Positions 54,997 to 61,956 of a DNA stretch of 64,000 nucleotides are shown here, in pieces. This DNA is from Alcaligenes faecalis. Lineage in GTDB: Bacteria; Pseudomonadota; Gammaproteobacteria; Burkholderiales; Burkholderiaceae_B. The first letter of the stretch is position 1. Each line of letters starts with the position of its first letter. A program made the position numbers and the translations under genes. The stretch lies in the NCBI RefSeq assembly GCF_002443155.1, contig NZ_CP023667.1, forward strand, positions 1,488,001-1,552,000, in the 5' to 3' direction. Under the pieces are notes generated by a model that worked only from the letters and a program-made list of their open reading frames with translations, made no database searches and was not told the DNA's origin.

Positions 54997-55333
54997 GCGT
55001 CGTGGATCGATTAACCTTAAAGATGTGGAAATGCAGCGATTAAGGCGAGCCTGGGAGCAAGCAAGAGAAGGAAAGCCAGACGCAAAAGAACTTCTCCTTA
55101 AAGTTTTGCTAGCTCATAAATCGGTGGATTCTTTTGTGCGCCATTGGACTGATTTCAAAACAATGCCATTACCGAAGAAAAGCGAAGAAGAAATACTGGA
55201 TGACCTTGTTATGCAGAGCTTGAGAGAAAAAAGCCCACCTACAGCCTGGTCTCGAGGGGCAGAGGCTTTTATCTCTGGGTCGCCTAAGCCGGTATCCGGC
55301 GGCCTTCCATCTTTGGGGAAAAGAGCAAAATAA
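54989..55333 (+). CDS. Small soluble protein coupled to the membrane protein
   Basis: 114 residues from ATG 54989 with GGAGGCGGCA upstream inside the preceding gene. Basic N-terminus (SKRRGSINLKDVEMQRLRRAWEQAREG), helical middle, Pro/Gly-rich tail. Pairs with the upstream three-helix protein. No family recognised. Confidence 0.6.
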   Translation: MSKRRGSINLKDVEMQRLRRAWEQAREGKPDAKELLLKVLLAHKSVDSFVRHWTDFKTMPLPKKSEEEILDDLVMQSLREKSPPTAWSRGAEAFISGSPKPVSGGLPSLGKRAK

Positions 55334-55427
55334 GCTTTAGTAGGCCGCCTAAATAAAGAATGCCTACCAAAGCGGCCGCGTGAGAGGCCCTTTGATTTAC
55401 TGGCGTGCTACTCCCGAATATCTCGGC

Positions 55428-55619
55428 TCACGCTCTCGGGTTCCGTAAATGCTGCGGTACGGTTTCCTGACCGTCCCCTACCAACTTCATCAGGGGAGCG
55501 CCGGACCCCACGCCTGTTAAAGGCCTCGCGCCAATCGTGGGAATGTATCTATCCGGTTTTTTCTGCCGTCTTTTTGCCAGGGCATACGCAGCGCGTCTCC
55601 CTCTGTTCACCAGGCGCAC
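55428..55619 (-). CDS. Possible N-type antiterminator (arginine-rich small protein)
   Basis: 63 residues from GTG 55619 (GAGGT just upstream). The first 25 residues carry a dense basic stretch, NRGRRAAYALAKRRQKKPDR, like the arginine-rich RNA-binding end of lambdoid N proteins; the rest is short and uncharged. It is the first frame left of the OL operators and lies downstream of a boxA-like element, the same place as N in lambda. Without a database match this is inference from position and composition. Confidence 0.4.
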   Translation of the reverse strand: MRLVNRGRRAAYALAKRRQKKPDRYIPTIGARPLTGVGSGAPLMKLVGDGQETVPQHLRNPRA

Positions 55620-55679
55620 CTACACCTCACGGCAGTGCGCAGCGTCTTTCGTGTGCCGTTATTCACCAATCCGTAGGGC

Positions 55680-55712
55680 TGGTGTGGACCACACTGCTGA
55701 TTTTTAAAGAGC
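55680..55712 (-). promoter_or_regulatory. nutL-like site: boxA and hairpin
   Basis: On the minus strand GCTCTTTAAAAA (55712-55701) matches the boxA consensus of lambdoid nut sites and rRNA leaders. It is followed by a GTGTG-GTC-CACAC hairpin, comparable to boxB. It lies between the OL promoter region and the arginine-rich ORF. Confidence 0.5.
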
Positions 55713-55820
55713 CTCCGCCTCAGCGGGCGCAGCCTTTGCTGCTGGCGCTCTATGGACCGTTATTTACCGTGGCTTTGCCTAAAGGTGTTCTGCGGTTTTG
55801 GTGAAGCGTTGGAATGAAGT

Positions 55821-55879
55821 GTAAGAGTGCTAACAGATAATGTCAAGCATGCTAACGTACGTTTAGTAAGAATGCTTAC
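55821..55879. promoter_or_regulatory. OL: three repressor operators
   Basis: Three 14-bp sites related to GTAAGCATGCTTAC: GTAAGAGTGCTAAC (55821-55834), TCAAGCATGCTAAC (55843-55856), GTAAGAATGCTTAC (55866-55879). Centres are 22 and 23 bp apart, close to two helical turns. The same pattern occurs around the CI/Cro intergenic region. Confidence 0.7.
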
Positions 55880-55935
55880 GCTAAGATTGGAAAAAAAGCC
55901 CGCATAAGCGAGCAGGGGAGTGTGGAGCGAGGCGC

Positions 55936-56157
55936 TCAGTCGATCGGAGTGCCGCTCTCAATGCCAAGGATTACGTCAATTAAGGTGCGGCGAAGGCTGG
56001 TCATGATGCGAAGCTTTGCATCGTCTTGTAGTGCTGGTGATAGCCAGGCGGCCTCTGCAGCGTCAATGACAGCACAGCTTTCTTCGAGCCTTTCTGCTGC
56101 AGCCCGCAGTAAAGCTGAAAGGTCGGCCGGCGGCTTGGTGTTCTGATTACTCGTCAT
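55936..56157 (-). CDS. 73-residue protein behind an SOS promoter (possible antirepressor)
   Basis: Small helical protein (ADLSALLRAAAERLEESCAVIDAAEAAW) starting at ATG 56157. A LexA box lies between the -35 and -10 elements of a minus-strand promoter 100-130 bp upstream. Because the prophage CI-like repressor has no self-cleaving domain, a small LexA-controlled protein that inactivates the repressor, as in P22-related and Gifsy phages, would explain induction. The role is a hypothesis; the gene itself is well supported by its frame and context. Confidence 0.6.
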   Translation of the reverse strand: MTSNQNTKPPADLSALLRAAAERLEESCAVIDAAEAAWLSPALQDDAKLRIMTSLRRTLIDVILGIESGTPID

Positions 56158-56258
56158 ATCGCAATGCTCTTCTCTTACAAGTGGGCGTTTTAGATACGCG
56201 CTCTGATTCGTGGAAGCTACGTGGAGCGCATCAATATGGCGGGGCAGGGGGATAGTTA

Positions 56259-56278
56259 TACTGTATATCTATACAGTA
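56259..56278. promoter_or_regulatory. LexA (SOS) box within a leftward promoter
   Basis: TACTGTATATCTATACAGTA: perfect outer arms of the CTGT-N8-ACAG site and only one base away from the E. coli consensus TACTG(TA)5CAGTA. On the minus strand TTGACC (56289-56284) and a TACAGT-type -10 bracket it at an 18-bp spacing. The nearest downstream genes are the 73-residue protein (leftward) and the TA remnant (rightward). Confidence 0.8.
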
Positions 56279-56365
56279 ATTTGGGTCAAGAAGAAGGGGG
56301 TTGTGTTGTTAGGTGACTAGATAGATAGTCCTTGTTTTCTTATTTGTTTGGGGGTACAATAAATT

Positions 56366-56670
56366 ATGCGAACCGTTATAGAAACTCCCGCATTTCAGAA
56401 GCAAGCCGAGGCGGTTTGGAGCCGCGAAGAGCGTCATGCCTTTATTGACTGGATTGCAGAAAACCCAGAGCTGGGGATGTAATTCAAGGCGCTGACGGCG
56501 CTCGTAAGGTTCGTTGGAAGCGGGCAGGAAGTGGCAAGAGCGGTGGTGCGCGTGTAATTTATTTCCACCTTGTTGATGACGAGGTGGTATTGCTGATCAT
56601 GGTGTATACCAAAGCTGTTCGTGAAACGGTATCAGCCAAAGAGATTAAGCACACACGGAGGAAATCGTGA
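56366..56670 (+). pseudogene. RelE/HigB2-type toxin gene, frameshifted
   Basis: The frame from ATG 56366 stops at 56482 after 38 residues. Restoring one G in the GGGG run at 56473-56476 joins it to the rest: a RelE-fold toxin of 101 residues with FQKQAEAVWSREERHAFIDWI, RKVRWKRAGSGKSGGARVIYFH and a KAVRETVSAKEI end. One-base loss has probably inactivated the toxin. Downstream antitoxin is intact. Confidence 0.8.
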
Positions 56671-56993
56671 TGACTTTGAAAAAACTGGATGTGGATAAGG
56701 TGGTGGCAGCTATTGAGGCTGACGCTGGTCAGGCGCTGCCCGGTCTGCGTGAGTCGCTGGCTGAAGCCAAGGCAGATCAGTTTGCCCAATCCCATACGCC
56801 GGAGCAGATTACAGCGCGGCGGCGTGGTCGCCCAGTAGGTAGCAAGCAGGCTGTGACCAAAGAGGCCGTTAAAATCCGTCTAGATGCAGACGTTTTGGCG
56901 GCATTGCGTGCCAGCGGTGATGGCTGGCAGACTCGGATCAATGATACCTTGAGGGCGTCATTGGCTCTCAGCGGCTCACTGAATGAGGCATGA
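56670..56993 (+). CDS. Antitoxin (BrnA-like C-terminal DNA-binding domain)
   Basis: 107 residues from ATG 56670 with GGAGGA inside the end of the toxin gene. The N-terminus is helical and should bind the toxin; the last 45 residues (KEAVKIRLDADVLAALRASGDGWQTRINDTLRASL) form a ribbon-helix-helix of the DUF4415/BrnA type. It overlaps the toxin stop. With the toxin broken it is an orphan antitoxin that might still repress or neutralise related toxins. Confidence 0.75.
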   Translation: MTLKKLDVDKVVAAIEADAGQALPGLRESLAEAKADQFAQSHTPEQITARRRGRPVGSKQAVTKEAVKIRLDADVLAALRASGDGWQTRINDTLRASLALSGSLNEA

Positions 56994-57024
56994 GTACCCG
57001 CTGACTCAGGCATAGAACAACAAA

Positions 57025-57045
57025 AAAGCCCCGTGTAGGGGCTTT
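57025..57045 (+). terminator. Terminator after the antitoxin
   Basis: AAAGCCCC-GTGTA-GGGGCTTT, preceded by A-run. The same AAGCCCC/GGGGCTT module ends other prophage units (42762, 57481, 58956). Confidence 0.75.
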
Positions 57046-57076
57046 GTCGTATAGGCTCGTTACGTGAGCTGACGTA

Positions 57077-57268
57077 TCAGAACGGAAGGCCGGGGAACCG
57101 GTCTTTTAGCTGTCGGATAAGTTTTTGCCGGGTCGACACCACTTGCTTTGTATAGGTTTGATGGCTTTCGACTGTTCGGCGAGCGGGCTCGCGCAACGGA
57201 GAAGTGTGTAGTGGGCTGCGACTAGCCTGGTTAAGTTTTTCGTAGATAGTAATACCTTCTGTATGACT
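57077..57268 (-). pseudogene. Possible N-terminally broken small ORF
   Basis: A protein-like open frame of about 64 codons (ITIYEKLNQASRSPLH near the start, TRQKLIRQLKDRFPGLPF at the end) follows a TGA and has no ATG, GTG or TTG near its beginning; only ATT/ATC are available. It may be the tail of a lost gene or use a rare start. Confidence 0.35.
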
Positions 57269-57480
57269 TCAAATTACCGCTGCAGCCTGGAAATGGAGGT
57301 TTTCCTAAGCAATGATGTGGCGTGGAATTTGAAGGGTAGTGAGATAGCGAGATTGCTATCTTTGAATAAGATCAGTCTTATTGTACCAGTGTTGGCTTTT
57401 CGCCCACTTAAGTAAAGAAGTGCTTTGCAACGCTTGCTGGTACGTGCGGACGTCAGGGCCTGAACTGTACGCCCAACAAG

Positions 57481-57499
57481 AAAGCCCCGGAGGGGCTTT
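57481..57499 (-). terminator. Terminator of the KilA-N gene
   Basis: AAAGCCCC-GGA-GGGGCTTT, 45 bp after the KilA-N stop; symmetrical. Confidence 0.7.
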
Positions 57500-57543
57500 G
57501 GTGTGCGATTACGCAATATGAGGGAAGGGCCGATCGACAGTGG

Positions 57544-58359
57544 TTAGGCCTTGCGTTTGAATCGCGGCTTGTTGGCGGGCAGCCTAGTGGCACATTCAGG
57601 GCCACTCAATAAAAGAATTTTATCGAGTGCTGGCAATGCTGACGGGTCGCGAGCTTTGAAATATGAGGCGGCGTATTGTGGCATCCACACCTCAGCCATC
57701 AAACGTCTGAATGCGCCAAGATATTCCACAGGGTAGAGGTTGGCCTGGGCAACGCGACCATCCGGGAATTCGTGTGAGTATTTATAGAGAGAGTTGGTGT
57801 CCACTCCATAGTCAGTGCGGAGGTGCTTGCATAGTAGCTTAGCCTGGGGGATATCAGGCATGCATTTTTCGGGTAAGCGATAACCATTTGCCTCCAATGG
57901 ACCCACTAGAAAGTTGGTCATCTCTTGCAGTACTGAGAAATAACCTAAGGGAATTTTATTTTGGTTCAATAGATGACGTTCCAGATGATACGGCAGCTTG
58001 ACTGGCTGCCCCTTACCTGACAGCCAGTCATACACCCACTTGCTGACTTGTACTGCGAATTTTGCTGATAGCCATTGACCTAGATTGATGGCGACCTGTG
58101 GGTGTACCCATGTGCCTTGCGGCGAAATTCCACTCCTAACTATTTGAATTAGTTGGGATGTCGGAATTCCGATATCCGCCGCCAGTTCATTAAGAAAGTC
58201 TTTTGTTGAGCCATTCTCGAGGTAGTGTCCAATCTTCTTGTTGGCAGCCTTGCAGAGTTCTGTTGCGTTGATGTACCCGTCGGATGCTCGCTGCTGAACA
58301 ATACCAGCATTAGTTTGATGGGCTATAAGAGGGAGTGACGTTTGGTGCTGAGGTCGCAT
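57544..58359 (-). CDS. KilA-N domain protein
   Basis: 271 residues from ATG 58359 (AAGGAACGC upstream). N-terminal KilA-N DNA-binding domain: RASDGYINATELCKAANKKIGHYLENGSTKDFLNELA, then GTWVHPQVAINLGQWLSAKFAVQVSKWVYDWL. The C-terminal part is of unknown type (about 130-271). Phage KilA-N proteins regulate or inhibit the host or act as antirepressors (Ant-type fusions). Lies in the immunity region. Confidence 0.85.
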   Translation of the reverse strand: MRPQHQTSLPLIAHQTNAGIVQQRASDGYINATELCKAANKKIGHYLENGSTKDFLNELAADIGIPTSQLIQIVRSGISPQGTWVHPQVAINLGQWLSAKFAVQVSKWVYDWLSGKGQPVKLPYHLERHLLNQNKIPLGYFSVLQEMTNFLVGPLEANGYRLPEKCMPDIPQAKLLCKHLRTDYGVDTNSLYKYSHEFPDGRVAQANLYPVEYLGAFRRLMAEVWMPQYAASYFKARDPSALPALDKILLLSGPECATRLPANKPRFKRKA

Positions 58360-58389
58360 TGATTTGCGTTCCTTATGTTGCAAGTAAGG

Positions 58390-58418
58390 TTGACGCCAGC
58401 ACCACAAAATTAGACAAT
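58390..58418 (+). promoter_or_regulatory. Promoter of a putative small RNA
   Basis: TTGACG (58390-58395), 17-bp spacer, GACAAT (58413-58418), divergent from the KilA-N gene. The next strong element downstream on this strand is a terminator. Confidence 0.5.
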
Positions 58419-58424
58419 ATCCAC

Positions 58425-58512
58425 CGACACGGATGTCATTTTCTTGGTGCTAGCAAGAAATACAGACATCTCAAGGCCGCCGGGTTTCCCCAAACCCAGG
58501 CGGCTTTTTCTT
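58425..58512 (+). ncRNA. Putative prophage small RNA
   Basis: About 88 bases between the promoter and a strong terminator (GCCGCC-GGGTTT ... AAACCC-A-GGCGGC with T5, 58476-58512). No plausible open frame lies within. A hairpin-rich 5' part contains TCTTGGTGCTAGCAAGAAA, able to fold (TTCTTG/CAAGAA). Located divergently to KilA-N. Unassigned family. Confidence 0.45.
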
Positions 58513-58632
58513 TATCTGCCGTTACATTTTATGGCGTTCCCTTTGGTTAGTCCAGTTAGAAAGTCTCACTGGGCACTAGACTGTTACAATTTTCATTTGT
58601 TTTTATTGATATTTTTTATGGCTGTTTTTATG

Positions 58633-58656
58633 TACACCACTATATGTAGTGGTGTA
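58633..58656. promoter_or_regulatory. Perfect 24-bp palindrome
   Basis: TACACCACTA-TATG-TAGTGGTGTA. It lies 100 bp upstream of the 63-residue gene. Probably an operator for an unknown dimeric regulator. Confidence 0.5.
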
Positions 58657-58757
58657 TCGATGACTGAGCATGTGGTGAAAAATAGGACTATTGTCCGAAA
58701 CTAGCCAGTTAGCCTAGGGCTTCATCAATCAAATTTATTGATCATTAGGAGATCGAA

Positions 58758-58949
58758 ATGAAGCTTATACACACATCTGTGCATACGATGAAGACCGCGG
58801 ACGGGCATGATGTTCGATACGCCAGGCTCGGTTACCAGACTGCACGAGGGTATGTGGGCCAGTCGATGTTGCTGAGCCGGTTAACCCCAGAGCTGAGGGC
58901 GGTTGCAGATTCAGGCGAACTCGTGATGCTTGGGAAGAGGGCACCATAA
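58758..58949 (+). CDS. Small prophage protein
   Basis: 63 residues behind TAGGAGATCGAA. Compact sequence with DVRYARLGYQTARGYVGQ and a Leu-rich end; alone on the + strand between two terminated units. Function unknown. Confidence 0.5.
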   Translation: MKLIHTSVHTMKTADGHDVRYARLGYQTARGYVGQSMLLSRLTPELRAVADSGELVMLGKRAP

Positions 58950-58955
58950 ACAAGA

Positions 58956-58973
58956 AAGCCCCGGGAGGGGCTT
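58956..58973. terminator. Terminator between 58.9-kb gene and the 330-residue gene
   Basis: AAGCCCC-GGGA-GGGGCTT, symmetrical, so it can serve the + gene and the convergent minus gene. Confidence 0.65.
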
Positions 58974-59006
58974 CATATTCATGCGACCTTAGCCGATGGG
59001 GAGTTA

Positions 59007-59999
59007 CTACTTTGGTTTGTAGGTGGGTTTAGACGGCGGGTCGTCATCAAATTGGATGGGTATTTGCGAAAGCCCCTTTTGATGGTCCAGAACATCTAAA
59101 ATTTCATAATCAACTTTCAAAGTTCCGTCCACCATGCGCTGTGTCCGTCGTAAACGAACCCTTAATCTATCGCCAGCACTAAAAGTCTCATTTTCCTGAA
59201 CGCGGTCCAGGAAGGATTGGTCTTGTATCGTGGCATAAAAAGGCTGATCTCCCTCAGAGAAACGCCATTTATTGTCTTGCCGGAAAGAAACGCTGACCAG
59301 TTGAAGATTGGTCTCTGTGATCGTCGCAGGCAGCTCTTCAATTATTGCCTCGGGTGGCGCAAAGTAGGTCCGGTCTATTGTTCGTATGGTAAAAAAGCGT
59401 TCGCTCTGCGGCTTGTCAGTAATAGCGAATTCGTCAATCCCTTCTTTATCTAGAGGCTTCAAAACCTCGTTTAGCGCTTTGCGGATCTTAGTGCTTCTAT
59501 ACAGATCCAGCACTTCCGCTTCAATATCGTATGGCTGATCGTCAATCATGATACGAACCAGGCCGGACTCAAGCCGAGTAGCGTGCTTGATAGGCTCGCC
59601 TTTCTTTTTCTTGAGCAGCCAAAGCAGGCCGCCGCCATAGGCTAGGACTTTATCCCCATTATCCCAAGCAAAACCAAGCCAACGCAGTAAATCTTGCGCG
59701 GTAATGGCTTGAGCTGAAGAGAATAGAACACCCATCTGCTGAAGAAGAGTTTGGGCAACATCCAGTTCTATGCCAAAGCAGCCAGTCTTAAAAGAAGCCT
59801 TTACATTCAATGAAACCCTGGCTCTTTTGGGGCCATTTAAAACCTCATTCGCAGCCTCAACCACTTCGCCGAGCGCGAGCAGGGCAGGCGCTAGGTCATT
59901 CACGTTCATCTCGTGATTTGCCAGCGCAGGTCCATCATATAGGATGTGAAAAGCAGCTTTACTCATGTCTGACATTCTATCCGTTTCCTGTCCTTCCAT
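59007..59999 (-). CDS. 330-residue prophage protein of unknown function
   Basis: Start ATG 59999 with GGAGATCCTGT upstream. N-terminal half has a helical region (MNVNDLAPALLALGEVVEAANEVLNG), then an internal hydrophobic pair near 110-135 (YGGGLLWLLKKKKGE) that could be a membrane segment, then beta-rich part with an OB-like RLRVRLRRTQRMVDGTLKVDYEI. Single gene between terminators in the lysogeny region. A host-directed or immunity role is plausible. Confidence 0.6.
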   Translation of the reverse strand: MEGQETDRMSDMSKAAFHILYDGPALANHEMNVNDLAPALLALGEVVEAANEVLNGPKRARVSLNVKASFKTGCFGIELDVAQTLLQQMGVLFSSAQAITAQDLLRWLGFAWDNGDKVLAYGGGLLWLLKKKKGEPIKHATRLESGLVRIMIDDQPYDIEAEVLDLYRSTKIRKALNEVLKPLDKEGIDEFAITDKPQSERFFTIRTIDRTYFAPPEAIIEELPATITETNLQLVSVSFRQDNKWRFSEGDQPFYATIQDQSFLDRVQENETFSAGDRLRVRLRRTQRMVDGTLKVDYEILDVLDHQKGLSQIPIQFDDDPPSKPTYKPK

Positions 60000-60075
60000 A
60001 CAGGATCTCCCCTTAGTGTCGTATCTATAGTACAGGCTTGAAAAGAAGCCTTTTGTTACTTCATTGCTAAAAAAT

Positions 60076-60095
60076 AAGGAGCCAAACGGCTCCTT
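60076..60095 (-). terminator. Terminator of the lysogeny-region minus operon
   Basis: AAGGAGCC-AAAC-GGCTCCTT with a T-run on the minus strand; 59 bp beyond the stop at 60155. Confidence 0.7.
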
Positions 60096-60154
60096 GTCTC
60101 TTCCTGCTCAGTCCTTCTTACGTACAGCCTCCCTGGGCTGGGTCATGAGCGGCG

Positions 60155-60703
60155 TCATTGCTGTTTCTTATTGAGGTCAGAGACGATCGCACGGATTTCA
60201 GCTAAGGCCGCAGCGGTATCCTTCTGCGTCTGGGCCGCCTTCACCTCAGCATCAGCGATAAGACGAGCTGCCTGCTCTTGAGTCTGAGCGGACTTCATTT
60301 GTGCTTCAGCAGCGAGCTTGGCTGTTTCCCGACCAGAATCGAAGCTGGACGTCATGTTTGAAAGCAGGGTGGCATTGAAAGCGGCCACACCAAACAGCAC
60401 GGTCAATACTGCACCGACGGCAGTGACAACAGTGGTCGTTTTTAAACTTGAAATGCTGGAGCGAGTGGCTGCATTGTCCTCAGATATGCGATTAACGGCA
60501 TCCTCGATGCGCGCAAGCCTTCCGTCCATCCTTGCTTCGATGGTTTCGAGTTTGGCGTCCAGTTCGGGGCGGGTAGGGTGATTACGCATAAGGGCATTAT
60601 GCAATAACTCGTGGTCATCTCCAACGTCGAAGCCGGCATTCGGGAAGCGCAATTTCCCCATCATTCGCGAGAACGCTGGATCTGCTCCTTCGGGCTTAAT
60701 CAT
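60155..60703 (-). CDS. Coiled-coil membrane protein in CI operon
   Basis: 182 residues from ATG 60703 (GGGAGTGATA). Residues 40-85 form a coiled coil (ELDAKLETIEARMDGRLARIEDAVNRI), one membrane helix follows (VVTAVGAVLTVLFGVAAFNATLL), then a second coiled coil with repeated QMKSAQTQEQAA/EVKAAQTQKDTAA. It sits downstream of CI on the same strand, so is probably expressed in the lysogen; exclusion function is possible. Confidence 0.65.
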   Translation of the reverse strand: MIKPEGADPAFSRMMGKLRFPNAGFDVGDDHELLHNALMRNHPTRPELDAKLETIEARMDGRLARIEDAVNRISEDNAATRSSISSLKTTTVVTAVGAVLTVLFGVAAFNATLLSNMTSSFDSGRETAKLAAEAQMKSAQTQEQAARLIADAEVKAAQTQKDTAAALAEIRAIVSDLNKKQQ

Positions 60704-60953
60704 TATCACTCCCTGCATCTGAGGCTTTGTTTCTCGCGAGCGCCTCATAGTAGGACATGAAGTTCATAGTTGTTTTGCTTTCTTCGCTTCGCATCTTGTC
60801 TGAATAGCTTTTGATCCGATCGGCGAGAAAATTTCCATCAATCGATCCTGAAGACGCCAGGGCGTCTATGATCGCTGTGATCACAGCAAAGTTCGCAACA
60901 GCGACGTCTTTGACAATATCGTTGTCAGCAGATGGTTCATGATCATTGCTCAT
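60696..60953 (-). CDS. Small prophage protein upstream of coiled-coil gene
   Basis: 85 residues from ATG 60953; helical (DVAVANFAVITAIIDALASSGSIDGNFLADRIKSY). Overlaps the next gene by 8 bp. Function unknown. Confidence 0.55.
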   Translation of the reverse strand: MSNDHEPSADNDIVKDVAVANFAVITAIIDALASSGSIDGNFLADRIKSYSDKMRSEESKTTMNFMSYYEALARNKASDAGSDND

Positions 60954-61014
60954 TGTGCTCAACCTTTCCATAGGTTCCATCAGGCCATCACTTTCCCGCG
61001 CAGTGATTGTTTCG

Positions 61015-61242
61015 CTACTCTCGGTGCTTCCCTGGGGTGACTACTGCGGCTACACCTGCGATTGACTCTACGTTCTCTCGGGGTACAGTCAGCCGCTGAC
61101 CTCCGTTGACTGACTCTAGAACGTACTCGGCAGGGGTTTCATACAAGAGCTCCTTCACCATCTTCATTCCATCCCTCAGGGCGACCGCTACGTACATCCC
61201 CCCGCTTAGCCCCATGCTGGGCTGGGTCACGTTTCCAGTCAT
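61015..61242 (-). CDS. Small protein following the repressor
   Basis: 75 residues starting at ATG 61242, directly after the repressor stop. Beta-rich core (YVAVALRDGMKMVKELLYETPAEYVLESVNGGQRLTV). Likely cotranscribed with cI. Unassigned. Confidence 0.55.
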   Translation of the reverse strand: MTGNVTQPSMGLSGGMYVAVALRDGMKMVKELLYETPAEYVLESVNGGQRLTVPRENVESIAGVAAVVTPGKHRE

Positions 61243-61629
61243 TCACTTGCTCTCGTCCTTTTTTACGTCCAGACCGAGCTGGGCTGCAGACAGGAGGATG
61301 GCGGTTTCAAGCTGCATACGCTCTCTGTCTGGGTCTAGAGCGCGAACCTTTTGATTATCGATAGAAGAGAAGGGCCAAGACTCCGCTGATACGCGGTCTT
61401 TAGCTGTCTCTGGACCAACGCCTTTGGCTATCCATAGCGCGCTGTAGCCCGTCTCCCGCTCTAGGTTAAGAGCAACCTCCACATCACCAATCGTGTGGAT
61501 GATTTTGCTTCCTTTCCCGGCCCACTGAGAAACGGCGGAACGACTCACCCCAGCCGCCTTGGCCATCTGGGTGTCATTCCAGGCCATTACAGCCTTCAAT
61601 TTTTCGATTCTGTCTTTTAGTTCGCTCAT
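61243..61629 (-). CDS. CI-like phage repressor without peptidase domain
   Basis: 128 residues from ATG 61629. Xre-type helix-turn-helix at about 15-45 (WNDTQMAKAAGVSRSAVSQWAGKG), short C-terminal part (SWPFSSIDNQKVRAL, helical end). There is no S24/LexA-type peptidase domain, so RecA-stimulated self-cleavage is impossible. It reads leftward from the OR region, opposite cro. It should bind the 14-bp operators found at OR and OL. Confidence 0.85.
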   Translation of the reverse strand: MSELKDRIEKLKAVMAWNDTQMAKAAGVSRSAVSQWAGKGSKIIHTIGDVEVALNLERETGYSALWIAKGVGPETAKDRVSAESWPFSSIDNQKVRALDPDRERMQLETAILLSAAQLGLDVKKDESK

Positions 61630-61631
61630 AT

Positions 61632-61695
61632 GTAAGCGCAATTACACTCTATTTTGGTAAAAGCGTGCTTGCAATGATTGCGTAAGCACGCTAAC
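61632..61695. promoter_or_regulatory. OR: three repressor operators between cI and cro
   Basis: GTAAGCGCAATTAC (61632-61645), AAAAGCGTGCTTGC (61659-61672), GTAAGCACGCTAAC (61682-61695). Two end-sites match the palindrome GTAAGCATGCTTAC closely, the middle one less. The first abuts the cI start, the last ends 8 bp before cro. Spacing is 27 and 23 bp between centres. Confidence 0.7.
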
Positions 61696-61703
61696 ATTTG
61701 CGC

Positions 61704-61910
61704 ATGAAGAAACAACATGCCATCCAGCTACTAGGCGGCTCTGTGAGTTCCGCCGCTTCTGCTATCGGGATCATGCCTCAGGCAGTTACCCAATGGCCGG
61801 AAGACCTGCCTCCGCGAATTGCAGATCGCGTAATCGCGGCAGTTGCCCGACAGAACCCAAAGCATTGGCCTACTGCCTGGAAGGCGATAAAGGAGCGCGC
61901 CAATGTGTGA
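61704..61910 (+). CDS. Cro/YdaS-type antirepressor regulator
   Basis: 68 residues from ATG 61704 (a TTG at 61698 is in frame). Small helix-turn-helix: LLGGSVSSAASAIGIMPQAVTQWPEDLPPRIADRVIA, the pattern of Cro-like YdaS proteins. First gene of the rightward early operon, immediately after the OR operators. Expected to repress cI and promote lytic growth. Confidence 0.8.
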   Translation: MKKQHAIQLLGGSVSSAASAIGIMPQAVTQWPEDLPPRIADRVIAAVARQNPKHWPTAWKAIKERANV

Positions 61911-61956
61911 TCCAGAAAAGCGAGAGCCGATACCCATCGGCCCCACAGATATTTAG
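61903..61956 (+). CDS. Possible 17-residue micro-ORF after cro
   Basis: ATG 61903 follows AAGGAG at ideal spacing, overlapping the cro end by 8 bp, and codes a charged, Pro-rich 17-residue peptide. Coupled translation is plausible; function unknown. Confidence 0.3.
   Translation: MCDPEKREPIPIGPTDI

Larger units (their letters stand above)
55334..55935. other. Leftward-operon leader region
   Basis: 600 bp without an ordinary gene. From right to left: three repressor operators (55821-55879), leader RNA with boxA-like site, the arginine-rich ORF, and a GC-rich, hairpin-rich stretch (55380-55560, for example GGTACGGT / ACCGTCCC). Confidence 0.5.

Noticed and set aside
55334..55800. Retron-like structured RNA
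   Set aside because: No reverse transcriptase gene is nearby, and the leader is better explained by antitermination and operator elements.
57274..57516. 80-codon minus frame near the KilA-N terminator
   Set aside because: It crosses a terminator and has no ribosome site or protein-like pattern.
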